In this document: one piece after another, positions 14,172-20,398 of the stretch
How positions within the stretch are numbered: the stretch's first letter is position 1
How the letters are laid out: the number at the start of each line of letters is the position of its first letter
IMG/VR virus record: IMGVR_UViG_3300029999_000018
Location: 1-32,480 of that record
Source: a virus
Direction: 5' to 3' (one strand)
DNA length: 32,480 nt
Notes under the pieces: generated by a model
The model's database searches: none
The model's input: only the letters and a program-made list of their open reading frames with translations
Told to the model about the DNA's origin: nothing
Program-made: the position numbers and the translations under genes

Positions 14172-14861
14172 CTAAAACATGCCGATGGAGCCGCCGGCGC
14201 TGCCCGCCGCCGCACCGCCGCGGAACCCGGCACGCAGGTACACGGCACCCGTCCCGGTGTAGCCGGTGAGGACCGCATTGAACGCCCGGTACGTGGACCC
14301 GGGGTTGAACCACACCGCTGAGCAGCGCAGCCCGCCGGTGAACGTGAGGATCGGCGTGAACGTGGATGCGTCCGGGGAGCCGTTGACGGTGATCGTCGCG
14401 GCGGTCACCGTCGGATCGCAGGTCATCATCGCGTCGACCCGGGTTTTCGTGGCCCCGGCGCCGAAGTCCTGGGTGGTGCCGGTCTGGTTCGCGGACAGCG
14501 GCGCCGCACCGCTTGAGGATGGCGGGGCGGTGAGGGTCAGCGCCGTCCCGATCGCCGTCGGGGAACCGGAGCCCTGCTGCCGGGTGAACGTGGTCCCGCC
14601 CACCTGGGTGACATAGGCGTACCAGCCGCCGGTCGCGGACGGCACCGAGATCGGTGAGGGGATCGTGATCGTTGACGTGGACCCGGTGGTGGTGACCGGC
14701 CCGTTCACCGACGCGACCGTCTCCCCGCTCGCGGTCACATAGGAGACCACCACCCCGTACACGCCGGCGAGGACCGTCCCGCCGGTTGTGGCGGTGGTGG
14801 GGACGGGGGCTGCGGGCGGCAGGCCGTTGACCACCGTGTTCAGCAGCAGAGTGTCGGTCAA
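14172..14861 (-). CDS. two-domain structural protein (Ig-like plus decoration domain)
   Basis: With a TTG at 14861 (AAAGGGCGG eight bases upstream) the product has 229 residues starting MTDTLLLNTVVNGLPPAAPV. A GTG at 14897 would add 12 residues and overlap the previous gene by 32 bases. Residues about 25-125 (GGTVLAGVYGVVVSYVTASG, later GWYAYVTQVGGTTFTRQQ) are about three-quarters identical by eye to part of the 30335 product and look like a fibronectin/Ig-type fold. The C-terminal 90 residues are the same decoration-type domain as the 13833 product. A surface role on the head is likely but not shown. Confidence 0.72.
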   Translation of the reverse strand: MTDTLLLNTVVNGLPPAAPVPTTATTGGTVLAGVYGVVVSYVTASGETVASVNGPVTTTGSTSTITIPSPISVPSATGGWYAYVTQVGGTTFTRQQGSGSPTAIGTALTLTAPPSSSGAAPLSANQTGTTQDFGAGATKTRVDAMMTCDPTVTAATITVNGSPDASTFTPILTFTGGLRCSAVWFNPGSTYRAFNAVLTGYTGTGAVYLRAGFRGGAAAGSAGGSIGMF

Positions 14862-14865
14862 GAGG

Positions 14866-15174
14866 TCAGCCGCCCTTTCGCTTGTCGTCGCTGTCACTGT
14901 CTTTCAGGGATCCGTCCGCTTGCCACGTGGCAGGTATGCGCGCCGAGAGACCCAGCGCCTTGGCGCGGGCCATCACGTACCTGCGGACGGTCTCGCGTTC
15001 GGCTTCGCTGTGCTGACCGGAGTCGTCGGTGGCCCGGCCCACGGCGCGGATCGCGTTGTCCAGGTCGTCGGCGTTGCGGATCTGGAATCTTGGCCTGCCC
15101 CCGGCCGTCTTGGGTGGCATCGCCTTGCCCTGCTTCTGCAGTTTCCGCATGGTGGCCACATCGGGCTGCGCCAT
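14866..15174 (-). CDS. DUF6582-like small phage protein
   Basis: The 102-residue basic product starts MAQPDVATMRKLQKQGKAMP. The pattern 'L.KQGKAMPPK...RPRFQIRNADDLDNAIRAVGRA', then 'VRRYVMARAKALGLSARIPATW', matches the small helical module (DUF6582 type) often found near prohead protease or capsid genes in actinophages, where it may occur fused to the protease. No separate protease is seen here. GGGGAGGG precedes the ATG. Function unknown. Confidence 0.7.
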   Translation of the reverse strand: MAQPDVATMRKLQKQGKAMPPKTAGGRPRFQIRNADDLDNAIRAVGRATDDSGQHSEAERETVRRYVMARAKALGLSARIPATWQADGSLKDSDSDDKRKGG

Positions 15175-15191
15175 CGGCCCTCCCCGGTGGT

Positions 15192-15197
15192 TATCGT
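15192..15197 (+). promoter_or_regulatory. -10 box (TATCGT) of the 15204 gene
   Basis: TATCGT ends six bases before the ATG at 15204 and there is no ribosome site, predicting a leaderless mRNA. No clear -35 box. Confidence 0.5.
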
Positions 15198-15203
15198 GAG
15201 TGA

Positions 15204-15392
15204 ATGAGCGACATCACGGATGAGGGCCGCGAGCCGGTGCAGTGCTGGGTTGACGAGGAAGACTGGGGCCGCACTCTTGACCCGTCACTGCCACCCGGCG
15301 TGATCGCGCTCCAGGACGGCGCCGGCTACTGGTGGCGCTACCCGCTGGCCGAGTTTGACGTTCCGGGCGACTGTGCAGAGTGGACCCTGTGA
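15204..15392 (+). CDS. small acidic hypothetical protein
   Basis: The 62-residue product starts MSDITDEGREPVQCWVDEED and contains GVIALQDGAGYWWRYPLAEF. I do not recognise the family. It is rich in Asp/Glu and Trp. It is antisense to the late genes, has a private -10 box, and overlaps the next gene by GTGA, forming a two-gene operon. Confidence 0.65.
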   Translation: MSDITDEGREPVQCWVDEEDWGRTLDPSLPPGVIALQDGAGYWWRYPLAEFDVPGDCAEWTL

Positions 15393-15607
15393 TCTTCGGC
15401 CCGGATCATCCGGCGAACCACTTCAACTGCGACTCCGGCTGTCCCTGTACCTGCGGCAACCGGGAACCGTACGAGGCGAACGCTGGGACAATGTGCAGGG
15501 ACTGCTTGGGGATGATCGAACGGAAACGGGTCCACCGTTTTGAGCACATCGCCGAGGTCGGTGGCATCACGATCCTGGGCGGCCGGTTCGATGAGATCAA
15601 CCAGTAA
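15389..15607 (+). CDS. small cysteine-rich zinc-ribbon-like protein
   Basis: The GTG at 15389 overlaps the previous stop (GTGA) and gives 72 residues starting MIFGPDHPANHFNCDSGCPC. Cysteines fall as C14, C18, C20, C22 and C35-x-x-C38, a likely zinc site. A GTG at 15380 would add three residues. The end GGITILGGRFDEINQ looks like a beta strand. Function unknown; such ribbons may bind nucleic acid or proteins. Confidence 0.65.
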   Translation: MIFGPDHPANHFNCDSGCPCTCGNREPYEANAGTMCRDCLGMIERKRVHRFEHIAEVGGITILGGRFDEINQ

Positions 15608-15611
15608 TGGT

Positions 15612-15773
15612 TTAGATGTCGCACTCGGCGCAGACGTCGTAGACGGTCAGGGGCGTGAAGCCGCTCGCGCTCATCTGGTAGATGGGTATGCGGATCCTGG
15701 CCGGGAGCATGCATCGGTCACACCACAGCCCGGTCTCAGGCTCACCCGTGGTGATCCAGACGTAGCCGTTCAT
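15612..15773 (-). CDS. small zinc-ribbon protein coupled to the MuF-like gene
   Basis: The ATG at 15773 overlaps the MuF-like stop as ATGA, giving 53 residues (MNGYVWITTGEPETGLWCDR). Two CxxC pairs (CDRC and CAEC) about 30 residues apart suggest one zinc ribbon with a beta hairpin between (ARIRIPIYQM). It is co-translated with the head gene upstream. Function unknown. Confidence 0.7.
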   Translation of the reverse strand: MNGYVWITTGEPETGLWCDRCMLPARIRIPIYQMSASGFTPLTVYDVCAECDI

Positions 15774-16609
15774 GCGGGCAGTTGCTTGCCCTGGGCATCC
15801 CACCAGCGCCGCCATGCATTCCGGGCGTCCTTACCGGACAGGCCGTCCGTGACCTTCCACCAGGCCGCCTGCAGATCCTTGCTGTACAGCAGTTCCGCGT
15901 CGTCATTGCTAAATCCGGCCACTGCGACGCACCTGCAGCTGTCGTGGGCTGAGAACCCGGCGGCTTGCTCTGTCTTGTAGGCGAAACCACGGCTGGCGAG
16001 TAGGGCGCAGAAACTGCACGGGTTCGATGCGGTGACCCGCGCCCACCCGATCGCTTCCGGGTCGGCTTTGACCGCCTCGATCACAACTTCACGGAGAGGC
16101 TGCAGCACCAGTCGCGACGCTGCCCCGGACATCCGCACCCCGGCGCCCTGCAGCGCCTGCTGCGGGGTTTTCCCCGCCTGGATACCCCTCAGGAACGTCC
16201 ACGGCCCCGTCGAGTCCAGCGTCCCGGACAGGACTGCCGCATCCACCGGCGGCACCCCGGCGGCCTCGAACACGCCTGGCACCCCGGCTGCGGCGCGGGC
16301 CTGCGCGTAATAGTCCTGGCCCATCTCCGCGGCCACCAGCCGCCGGTTATGCACCAGCTCGGTGACCGCCGTTTTCACTGCCGGCCAGGATTTGCGGGCC
16401 TGGCGGGGGTCGAACAGGTATAGCCATTGGGTCAGGATGTCCCGGATCACCTGCGCACCGAACAGGGCGGAGCTGAAGCGGAACATTTGCGCCTGCATCT
16501 GCACGGCGGAGGTAACGAACGGCTGCGCGACCGCAGCGGCTTGCTGTGCGGGAGCCGTGGTGGTCGTGACCGGCTGGCGCTGCTGTTGCTGCGTCTGCGG
16601 GGTGGTCAC
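15770..16609 (-). CDS. MuF-like / minor capsid protein
   Basis: The 279-residue product starts at GTG (MTTPQTQQQQRQPVTTTTAP) with GAGGGG upstream. After a Gln/Thr/Ala-rich head there is a helical region and then RVTASNPCSFCALLASRGFA with HDSCRCVAVAGF, the conserved C/H cluster of MuF-like and VG15-type minor capsid proteins that follow the portal in actinophages. It probably sits inside the procapsid near the portal and may be ejected with DNA. Confidence 0.85.
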   Translation of the reverse strand: MTTPQTQQQQRQPVTTTTAPAQQAAAVAQPFVTSAVQMQAQMFRFSSALFGAQVIRDILTQWLYLFDPRQARKSWPAVKTAVTELVHNRRLVAAEMGQDYYAQARAAAGVPGVFEAAGVPPVDAAVLSGTLDSTGPWTFLRGIQAGKTPQQALQGAGVRMSGAASRLVLQPLREVVIEAVKADPEAIGWARVTASNPCSFCALLASRGFAYKTEQAAGFSAHDSCRCVAVAGFSNDDAELLYSKDLQAAWWKVTDGLSGKDARNAWRRWWDAQGKQLPA

Positions 16610-16895
16610 GGGCAGCCCCTCGCGCTGTCGGCATCGGTACGCTTAGGTGAGGGCCGGCAGGAGGCCCCGGCCCGGCACTTTGCAGAGAGTTGCATACCGA
16701 GCGGGCGAGCCGTAGCTGTCGGGTTTGTGTTCGGCGGTCAGGCTGAGGCTTAAGAACGAGGCTGCCTCTGCGCGCCTACTCCTGCCGGCTCTCACCCGCC
16801 CGCATGTCTCAACCGCAACGGCTGCGGGACCAGCGGATCCGGGCCCTCAGCCTCCGGCGTCCGCCTGATCATCTGGTCATAGATCCCGGTGACGA
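16610..16895. other. 286-base gap between portal and MuF-like genes
   Basis: No convincing gene on either strand. The only minus reading frame is a 24-25 codon stretch ending at 16792 without a good start. The gap holds an 18-base inverted repeat (16646-16663 and 16779-16796) around about 115 bases, a GGGCCGG/CCGGCCC hairpin at about 16651-16673, and repeated GAGGCT words near 16742-16764. A structured RNA is possible. Confidence 0.5.
16646..16796. repeat. 18-base inverted repeat flanking 115 bases
   Basis: GGTGAGGGCCGGCAGGAG (16646-16663) and its reverse complement at 16779-16796 match at 17 of 18 positions. No transposase lies between and no target duplication was seen. The arms could pair in late RNA to form a long stem. 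Confidence 0.6.
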
Positions 16896-18428
16896 CTAGA
16901 TTCCCGGCTCTTTGCCCGACGCGGGCCCCTGCCATGGTTCCGCGCCCGGCTGCGGGCTCCCCGCACCGATCGCCCCATGCGTCATCTGAGCCTCGATCAT
17001 CTGATTCAACTGCTCCAGCGCATCCCCGGAGGTCGCGGCAGCCTTCCACTGCTCCACCTCCTGCGCACTCACACCAGGGATCTTGTGCCACAACTCGGTT
17101 GCCGGCACACCCAGCATCTGGGCGAGTTTCCCGAGCGCGTCGACGGTCGCAGCGAACGCCCTGGCTGAGGTGTCCCGCCACGTGACGCTTGAGTCGGTGT
17201 CGTTCCAGCCGTCCTTATCCCCCGCGGCGAGGGCGGCGAGCTGCATGGTCTGTTTCCATGGCTCGGACAGGACGCCCTGGGCCTCTTCAACCTTGCGGTC
17301 CAGTCCGTCGCGCGCCGCAGCCAGAGCTTCCGCACTCAAGTTTGCAATTTGTCCCAAAAGGTGATACGGGGGGACTTGGGAGATGGTGGCCATGTGCCGG
17401 ATCGACGCTTCCCGGCTGTTCAGGAAGCCCGTCACATCGGTCTGGCCGAACTCCCCGAACTTCGTGTCGGCGTCCTCGGCGACAAACAGGCGATCCACCC
17501 CGGACCGGAACGGCTCCCTCGGGCGCCCCTCTTCGTCGTCGGGGACCATGCCGGTGACCCACCGCTGCCGGAACGCCCCGTACTGCTGGGCCATCAGCAG
17601 GTTGAACGTGGTCGTGTTGATCTGATCCTGCAACGGAATCAGGGGCTCAACCTCGCCGGAGACATCCATTTCCCCGTCAAGGTCGATCTCATGCAGGAAC
17701 CGGACCACCGGGCATACGCCGAGGCCGTGTTCCTGAATGCTGGCCTCACCCCGGGGGATCACCGGGTCACCGAGTTCGGGCCAGTGGACTTCAGCAGAGT
17801 TCACCGCACCGGTGAGGGTGTACCGGCATTGGTCGTCGTAGAGGTAGACGATCCGGTACTGGCCGCGGGTGGTCTGGTGGATGCGTTCCTCGACCGCGTA
17901 TTCGGGCCACGGGTCGTCGACATCATCGGAGTACAGGGCGGTCATGCGGCGGGGTGAGACGGGGCGCATGACGGGCTGCGGGTCGCCGGGCAGCACCGCC
18001 ATGTATGCGGCCCCGTATTTCATGATGGAGCGGTGCAGGCCATGCTGGCGGGCGGCGAGCCGGTTTGCGATGAAGATGTCCCATGCGGCGGCGTTTTCTT
18101 TCCCGATGCCGAGGACATCCCCGCTGCCTTCACTGCCTTGGGTGGTGCTGCCCTCACTGCCGGGCGCCGGGTCCGATCCGGGCAGTGAGGCGCGGTAGCC
18201 GTCCACATGCAGCTGCTGGCTGACCGTGGACACGACGAGCGGCAGGTAGTTGACGGTGGACCGTTTCAGCAGCCACTTGTACTCGGTGCGCGCCCCCTGC
18301 GGCACGTAAACGGAGTCGTGGTCACCTTTCATGTATTTGGCGATCCGCTGGAGGCGGTGCTGCTCGTTGCGGCGGAGGACGAGGATTTGGGCGCAGATGC
18401 TGGGCACGTCGCTGATGTTGAGGGTCAC
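16896..18428 (-). CDS. portal protein
   Basis: Starting at the GTG at 18428 (GAGGGGG eight bases upstream) the product has 510 residues (MTLNISDVPSICAQILVLRR). An upstream ATG at 18533 would add 35 residues but crosses the divergent promoter region and is not used. Segments such as YVPQGARTEYKWLLKRSTVN, PLVVSTVSQQLHVDGY and IPLQDQINTTTFNLLMAQQY are typical of SPP1/HK97-type actinophage portals; a helical region (SAEALAAARDGLDRKVEEAQ) near residue 400 would line the channel. It forms the dodecameric DNA gate. It lies between terminase and MuF-like genes as expected. Confidence 0.93.
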   Translation of the reverse strand: MTLNISDVPSICAQILVLRRNEQHRLQRIAKYMKGDHDSVYVPQGARTEYKWLLKRSTVNYLPLVVSTVSQQLHVDGYRASLPGSDPAPGSEGSTTQGSEGSGDVLGIGKENAAAWDIFIANRLAARQHGLHRSIMKYGAAYMAVLPGDPQPVMRPVSPRRMTALYSDDVDDPWPEYAVEERIHQTTRGQYRIVYLYDDQCRYTLTGAVNSAEVHWPELGDPVIPRGEASIQEHGLGVCPVVRFLHEIDLDGEMDVSGEVEPLIPLQDQINTTTFNLLMAQQYGAFRQRWVTGMVPDDEEGRPREPFRSGVDRLFVAEDADTKFGEFGQTDVTGFLNSREASIRHMATISQVPPYHLLGQIANLSAEALAAARDGLDRKVEEAQGVLSEPWKQTMQLAALAAGDKDGWNDTDSSVTWRDTSARAFAATVDALGKLAQMLGVPATELWHKIPGVSAQEVEQWKAAATSGDALEQLNQMIEAQMTHGAIGAGSPQPGAEPWQGPASGKEPGI

Positions 18429-18491
18429 CCGGTGAACCCCCTCATGCTGGCGTGCGTGATATCTCAGACCGTGGATAACGTATAGCCGTGA

Positions 18492-18497
18492 TACACT
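18492..18497 (+). promoter_or_regulatory. -10 box (TACACT) of the eight-gene small operon
   Basis: TACACT ends six bases before the GTG at 18504 with no ribosome site between, so the first gene is predicted leaderless. No clear -35 box is seen at the matching distance. Confidence 0.55.
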
Positions 18498-18503
18498 GAA
18501 CGA

Positions 18504-18692
18504 GTGAAGCGCACCACGGAGACTTGCCCTCACTGCGGCGGGCCGATGCCGCCGGCGAGGATATGTGCCAGGCCGGACTGCGGGCAGGAGTTCCGGTTCC
18601 GCCGGGCAGACGCCATCTACTGCACGAAGCGGTGCGCCCGGATCATGGCCCAGCGTGAGCTACGGGCACGAGCGAAGGAGAGTCAAGCATGA
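18504..18692 (+). CDS. small double zinc-finger protein
   Basis: The 62-residue product starts at GTG (MKRTTETCPHCGGPMPPARI). Cysteines occur as CPHC, CARPDC and CTKRC, enough for two zinc sites, followed by a basic helix (RIMAQRELRARAKESQA). The FRRADAIYCTKRCARIMAQR part resembles MYM/zinc-ribbon ends seen in actinobacterial small proteins. It opens an operon of eight genes that overlap by four bases each, antisense between portal and large terminase. DNA or RNA binding is plausible. Confidence 0.72.
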   Translation: MKRTTETCPHCGGPMPPARICARPDCGQEFRFRRADAIYCTKRCARIMAQRELRARAKESQA

Positions 18693-19000
18693 GGGTTGAA
18701 CTGGACACACGCCACTACGGCGTACATGAACTGGCCCGGGAGGCGGAGATCCCCGGCGAGTTCAGCGACTACGCCACACCCAAGCCCGATGAGGTCAGGC
18801 ACGACGAATACACCATCGACGAGGACAGGCTAATTGCGGCACTGCCTGAGGGCTTCCTGCCGGCGTATCCGCGCCGCCGCGTCCTGCTAGCCGTGGGGGA
18901 TGAGGATGGCGCCACTGGACAGTCCGGCCTGACCCGGTTCCGGGACTGGGCGAAGTACTTCGACGCCTACACGCTGACGCTCATGCGGCCAGCGACGTGA
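18689..19000 (+). CDS. hypothetical acidic protein, second gene of the small operon
   Basis: The 103-residue product starts MRVELDTRHYGVHELAREAE at an ATGA overlap. It is acidic with YPRRRVLLAVGDEDGATGQS, then FRDWAKYFDAYTLTLM. No family recognised. Base use looks like its neighbours. Confidence 0.68.
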   Translation: MRVELDTRHYGVHELAREAEIPGEFSDYATPKPDEVRHDEYTIDEDRLIAALPEGFLPAYPRRRVLLAVGDEDGATGQSGLTRFRDWAKYFDAYTLTLMRPAT

Positions 19001-19263
19001 GCGGCGACGGCTTCAAGCGCGGCACAAACTACAACCGCCGCATGGCGGCGGCGAACTATGACCCGCGCGCCGAACTCGCCACAGGGAGTGCGCTGGCCGC
19101 AAAGTGTGCCAGCGGTGAGCACGACGAGCAGGTCGTCACGCCGCGCTACCGGGTGTGGTCGTGGGTTGATAAGCGCCACCGGGAGAACGGTGAGCGATAC
19201 TGCGCCCGGTGCGGTCTGACCGCGCCGCCCGTTCCGGCCGAGGGAGAAGGTTTGATCCAATGA
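18997..19263 (+). CDS. hypothetical small protein with zinc-site-like end
   Basis: The 88-residue product starts at GTG (MSGDGFKRGTNYNRRMAAAN) in a GTGA overlap. The end carries ERYCARCGLTAPP, one CxxC, plus a lone C earlier (KCASGEH), so a zinc knuckle is possible. The middle VTPRYRVWSWVDKRHRENGE is basic. Function unknown. Confidence 0.68.
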   Translation: MSGDGFKRGTNYNRRMAAANYDPRAELATGSALAAKCASGEHDEQVVTPRYRVWSWVDKRHRENGERYCARCGLTAPPVPAEGEGLIQ

Positions 19264-19451
19264 GCAGCACCGAACCGGACGCGACCCGGTACTCATTCAC
19301 CCGCAGCCAGCTAGTCGACGCCATCGCCTGCTGTGTGGTGAACGTCAAAACGTCCGGCCCCGCCGCCGGGATGATTCTGGCCGAGTCGATGGCCGACGCC
19401 ATCATTGAGGCGCTCGGCCTGAACAGCAACGCTAAGGAGAACCAGCGATGA
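19260..19451 (+). CDS. hypothetical small helical protein
   Basis: The 63-residue product starts MSSTEPDATRYSFTRSQLVD at an ATGA overlap. It is predicted helical (AIACCVVNVKTSGPAAGMIL, then ESMADAIIEALGL). Not recognised. It ends with a polar NSNAKENQR that carries the next gene's AGGAG-like site. Confidence 0.65.
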   Translation: MSSTEPDATRYSFTRSQLVDAIACCVVNVKTSGPAAGMILAESMADAIIEALGLNSNAKENQR

Positions 19452-19627
19452 CGCCGCTACCTCCGCAAGTCGATCTGAGCAAGAGCCCACGGCGGGTCAC
19501 CTGTGAATGCGGCTGGCCCCATGGGCATTGCGAGACCTGCGCCCGGGTCTGGGGTTACACCGCCGTACACATGACCCCGGACGGCACGTGTGCCATGTAC
19601 GGGCACAGGGAAGGCAACCTCAGTTGA
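19448..19627 (+). CDS. small cysteine/histidine-rich protein
   Basis: The 59-residue product starts MTPLPPQVDLSKSPRRVTCE at an ATGA overlap. The stretch CECGWPHGHCETCARVWG has four cysteines and two histidines within 15 residues, a compact zinc site, and a later CAMYGH adds another C/H pair. It is too short for many gene callers. Function unknown. Confidence 0.62.
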   Translation: MTPLPPQVDLSKSPRRVTCECGWPHGHCETCARVWGYTAVHMTPDGTCAMYGHREGNLS

Positions 19628-19956
19628 GCTACCTGGACGCAAGGATCGTCATCCGCGCACCACAGGCCAGCGACATCGTGATCACACGGCGCGAGACCGG
19701 CGCCCTGAGCCTTGAACTCGGCGAAACCCTGTCGTTCGTCGTCGGAACCGGTGTCGCGACGAACGACATGCTCCGCGACGAGGCCGCCGCGATGCGGCAA
19801 CTGGCCGAATCCGCTGGGCGTGTCGCCGGGGAACTGGAGGCGCGACTCGCCGCGAAGCGGCTACTGCGCGACATCAAGTCCGCCGAGACGCACGCAGACC
19901 GTCCCGTGCCGAGAGAGACGGGCGACCTTAACCCGGAAGACGTAATGGAGGCATGA
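19624..19956 (+). CDS. hypothetical protein with coiled coil
   Basis: A TTG at 19624 overlaps the previous stop (TTGA) and gives 110 residues starting MSYLDARIVIRAPQASDIVI. The N-terminal half is beta-rich (SLELGETLSFVVGTG); residues about 45-85 form a long helix (MLRDEAAAMRQLAESAGRVA, then ELEARLAAKRLLRDI). A start further upstream at 19507 is possible but would overlap the previous gene almost fully. Not recognised. Confidence 0.65.
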   Translation: MSYLDARIVIRAPQASDIVITRRETGALSLELGETLSFVVGTGVATNDMLRDEAAAMRQLAESAGRVAGELEARLAAKRLLRDIKSAETHADRPVPRETGDLNPEDVMEA

Positions 19957-20117
19957 CTCCGGTGACCGACTGGACGGCGTGCAGCGACCCGCCGGAGGAA
20001 TCATGCAGTGACGCCGGCTGCCCGGTCCACGGAGACGCTGGCCTATGCCCGGACTGCGGGCGCGGCGACTGTACCGGGGAAGACTGCTACTGGCCGGACG
20101 AGGCAGGGCTGCGGTGA
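19953..20117 (+). CDS. small cysteine-rich protein
   Basis: The 54-residue product starts MTPVTDWTACSDPPEESCSD at an ATGA overlap. It contains CPVHGDAGLCPDCGRGDCTG and a final CYW, a C/H-rich pattern able to bind one or two zinc ions. It is acidic overall. Function unknown. Confidence 0.62.
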   Translation: MTPVTDWTACSDPPEESCSDAGCPVHGDAGLCPDCGRGDCTGEDCYWPDEAGLR

Positions 20118-20257
20118 GCGACCTGACCGGCGGGGAGCCGGAAATGCAGGAGTGCGATGACCCGATCCAGTGCTGCGACCCTCGCTGCGACGGGCAGTGG
20201 CATCCGTGCGCGGCCTGCAACGGGACCGGGCTAGCTAAGCATCAGGTCATCTGGTGA
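20114..20257 (+). CDS. small cysteine-rich protein, last gene of the operon
   Basis: The 47-residue product starts at GTG (MSDLTGGEPEMQECDDPIQC) in a GTGA overlap. It carries CCDPRCDGQWHPCAACNGTG, and the CxxCxGTG part recalls DnaJ-type zinc motifs. The last 27 bases overlap the convergent 20231 gene. Confidence 0.62.
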   Translation: MSDLTGGEPEMQECDDPIQCCDPRCDGQWHPCAACNGTGLAKHQVIW

Positions 20258-20374
20258 CGGCGTTCCGGGACGCGGCGGCGACGTCCAGTCGTGGCAGTTA
20301 CCGCAATAGCCCTCACGGACGTCACTCTCGTTATGGCTGACCATGCCGCAGCGGGGACAGGTGATAGAGGCCAT
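20231..20374 (-). CDS. zinc-ribbon small protein
   Basis: The 47-residue product starts MASITCPRCGMVSHNESDVR and continues EGYCGNCHDWT. The 'CPRCGxxSHNxxDVREGYCGNCHDWT' pattern is a small zinc ribbon that recurs in actinophages and actinobacterial genomes. It follows the large terminase in late direction, 25 bases after its stop, yet also has its own TACGCT box six bases before the ATG. Function unknown. Confidence 0.78.
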   Translation of the reverse strand: MASITCPRCGMVSHNESDVREGYCGNCHDWTSPPRPGTPSPDDLMLS

Positions 20375-20380
20375 GGCCAG

Positions 20381-20386
20381 AGCGTA
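20381..20386 (-). promoter_or_regulatory. -10 box (TACGCT) of the zinc-ribbon gene
   Basis: On the minus strand TACGCT ends six bases before the ATG at 20374, matching the leaderless spacing seen at plus-strand small genes. It would give this gene expression independent of the late transcript. Confidence 0.45.
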
Positions 20387-20398
20387 ACCGTAGCGAGG

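Noticed and set aside
16664-16778. tRNA-like fold between the inverted repeat arms
   Set aside because: No consistent acceptor, anticodon and T-arm set could be built on either strand.
16792-17181. Minus-strand frame overlapping the portal 3' end
   Set aside because: Mostly out-of-frame portal sequence; only the last 25 codons are free and have no good start.
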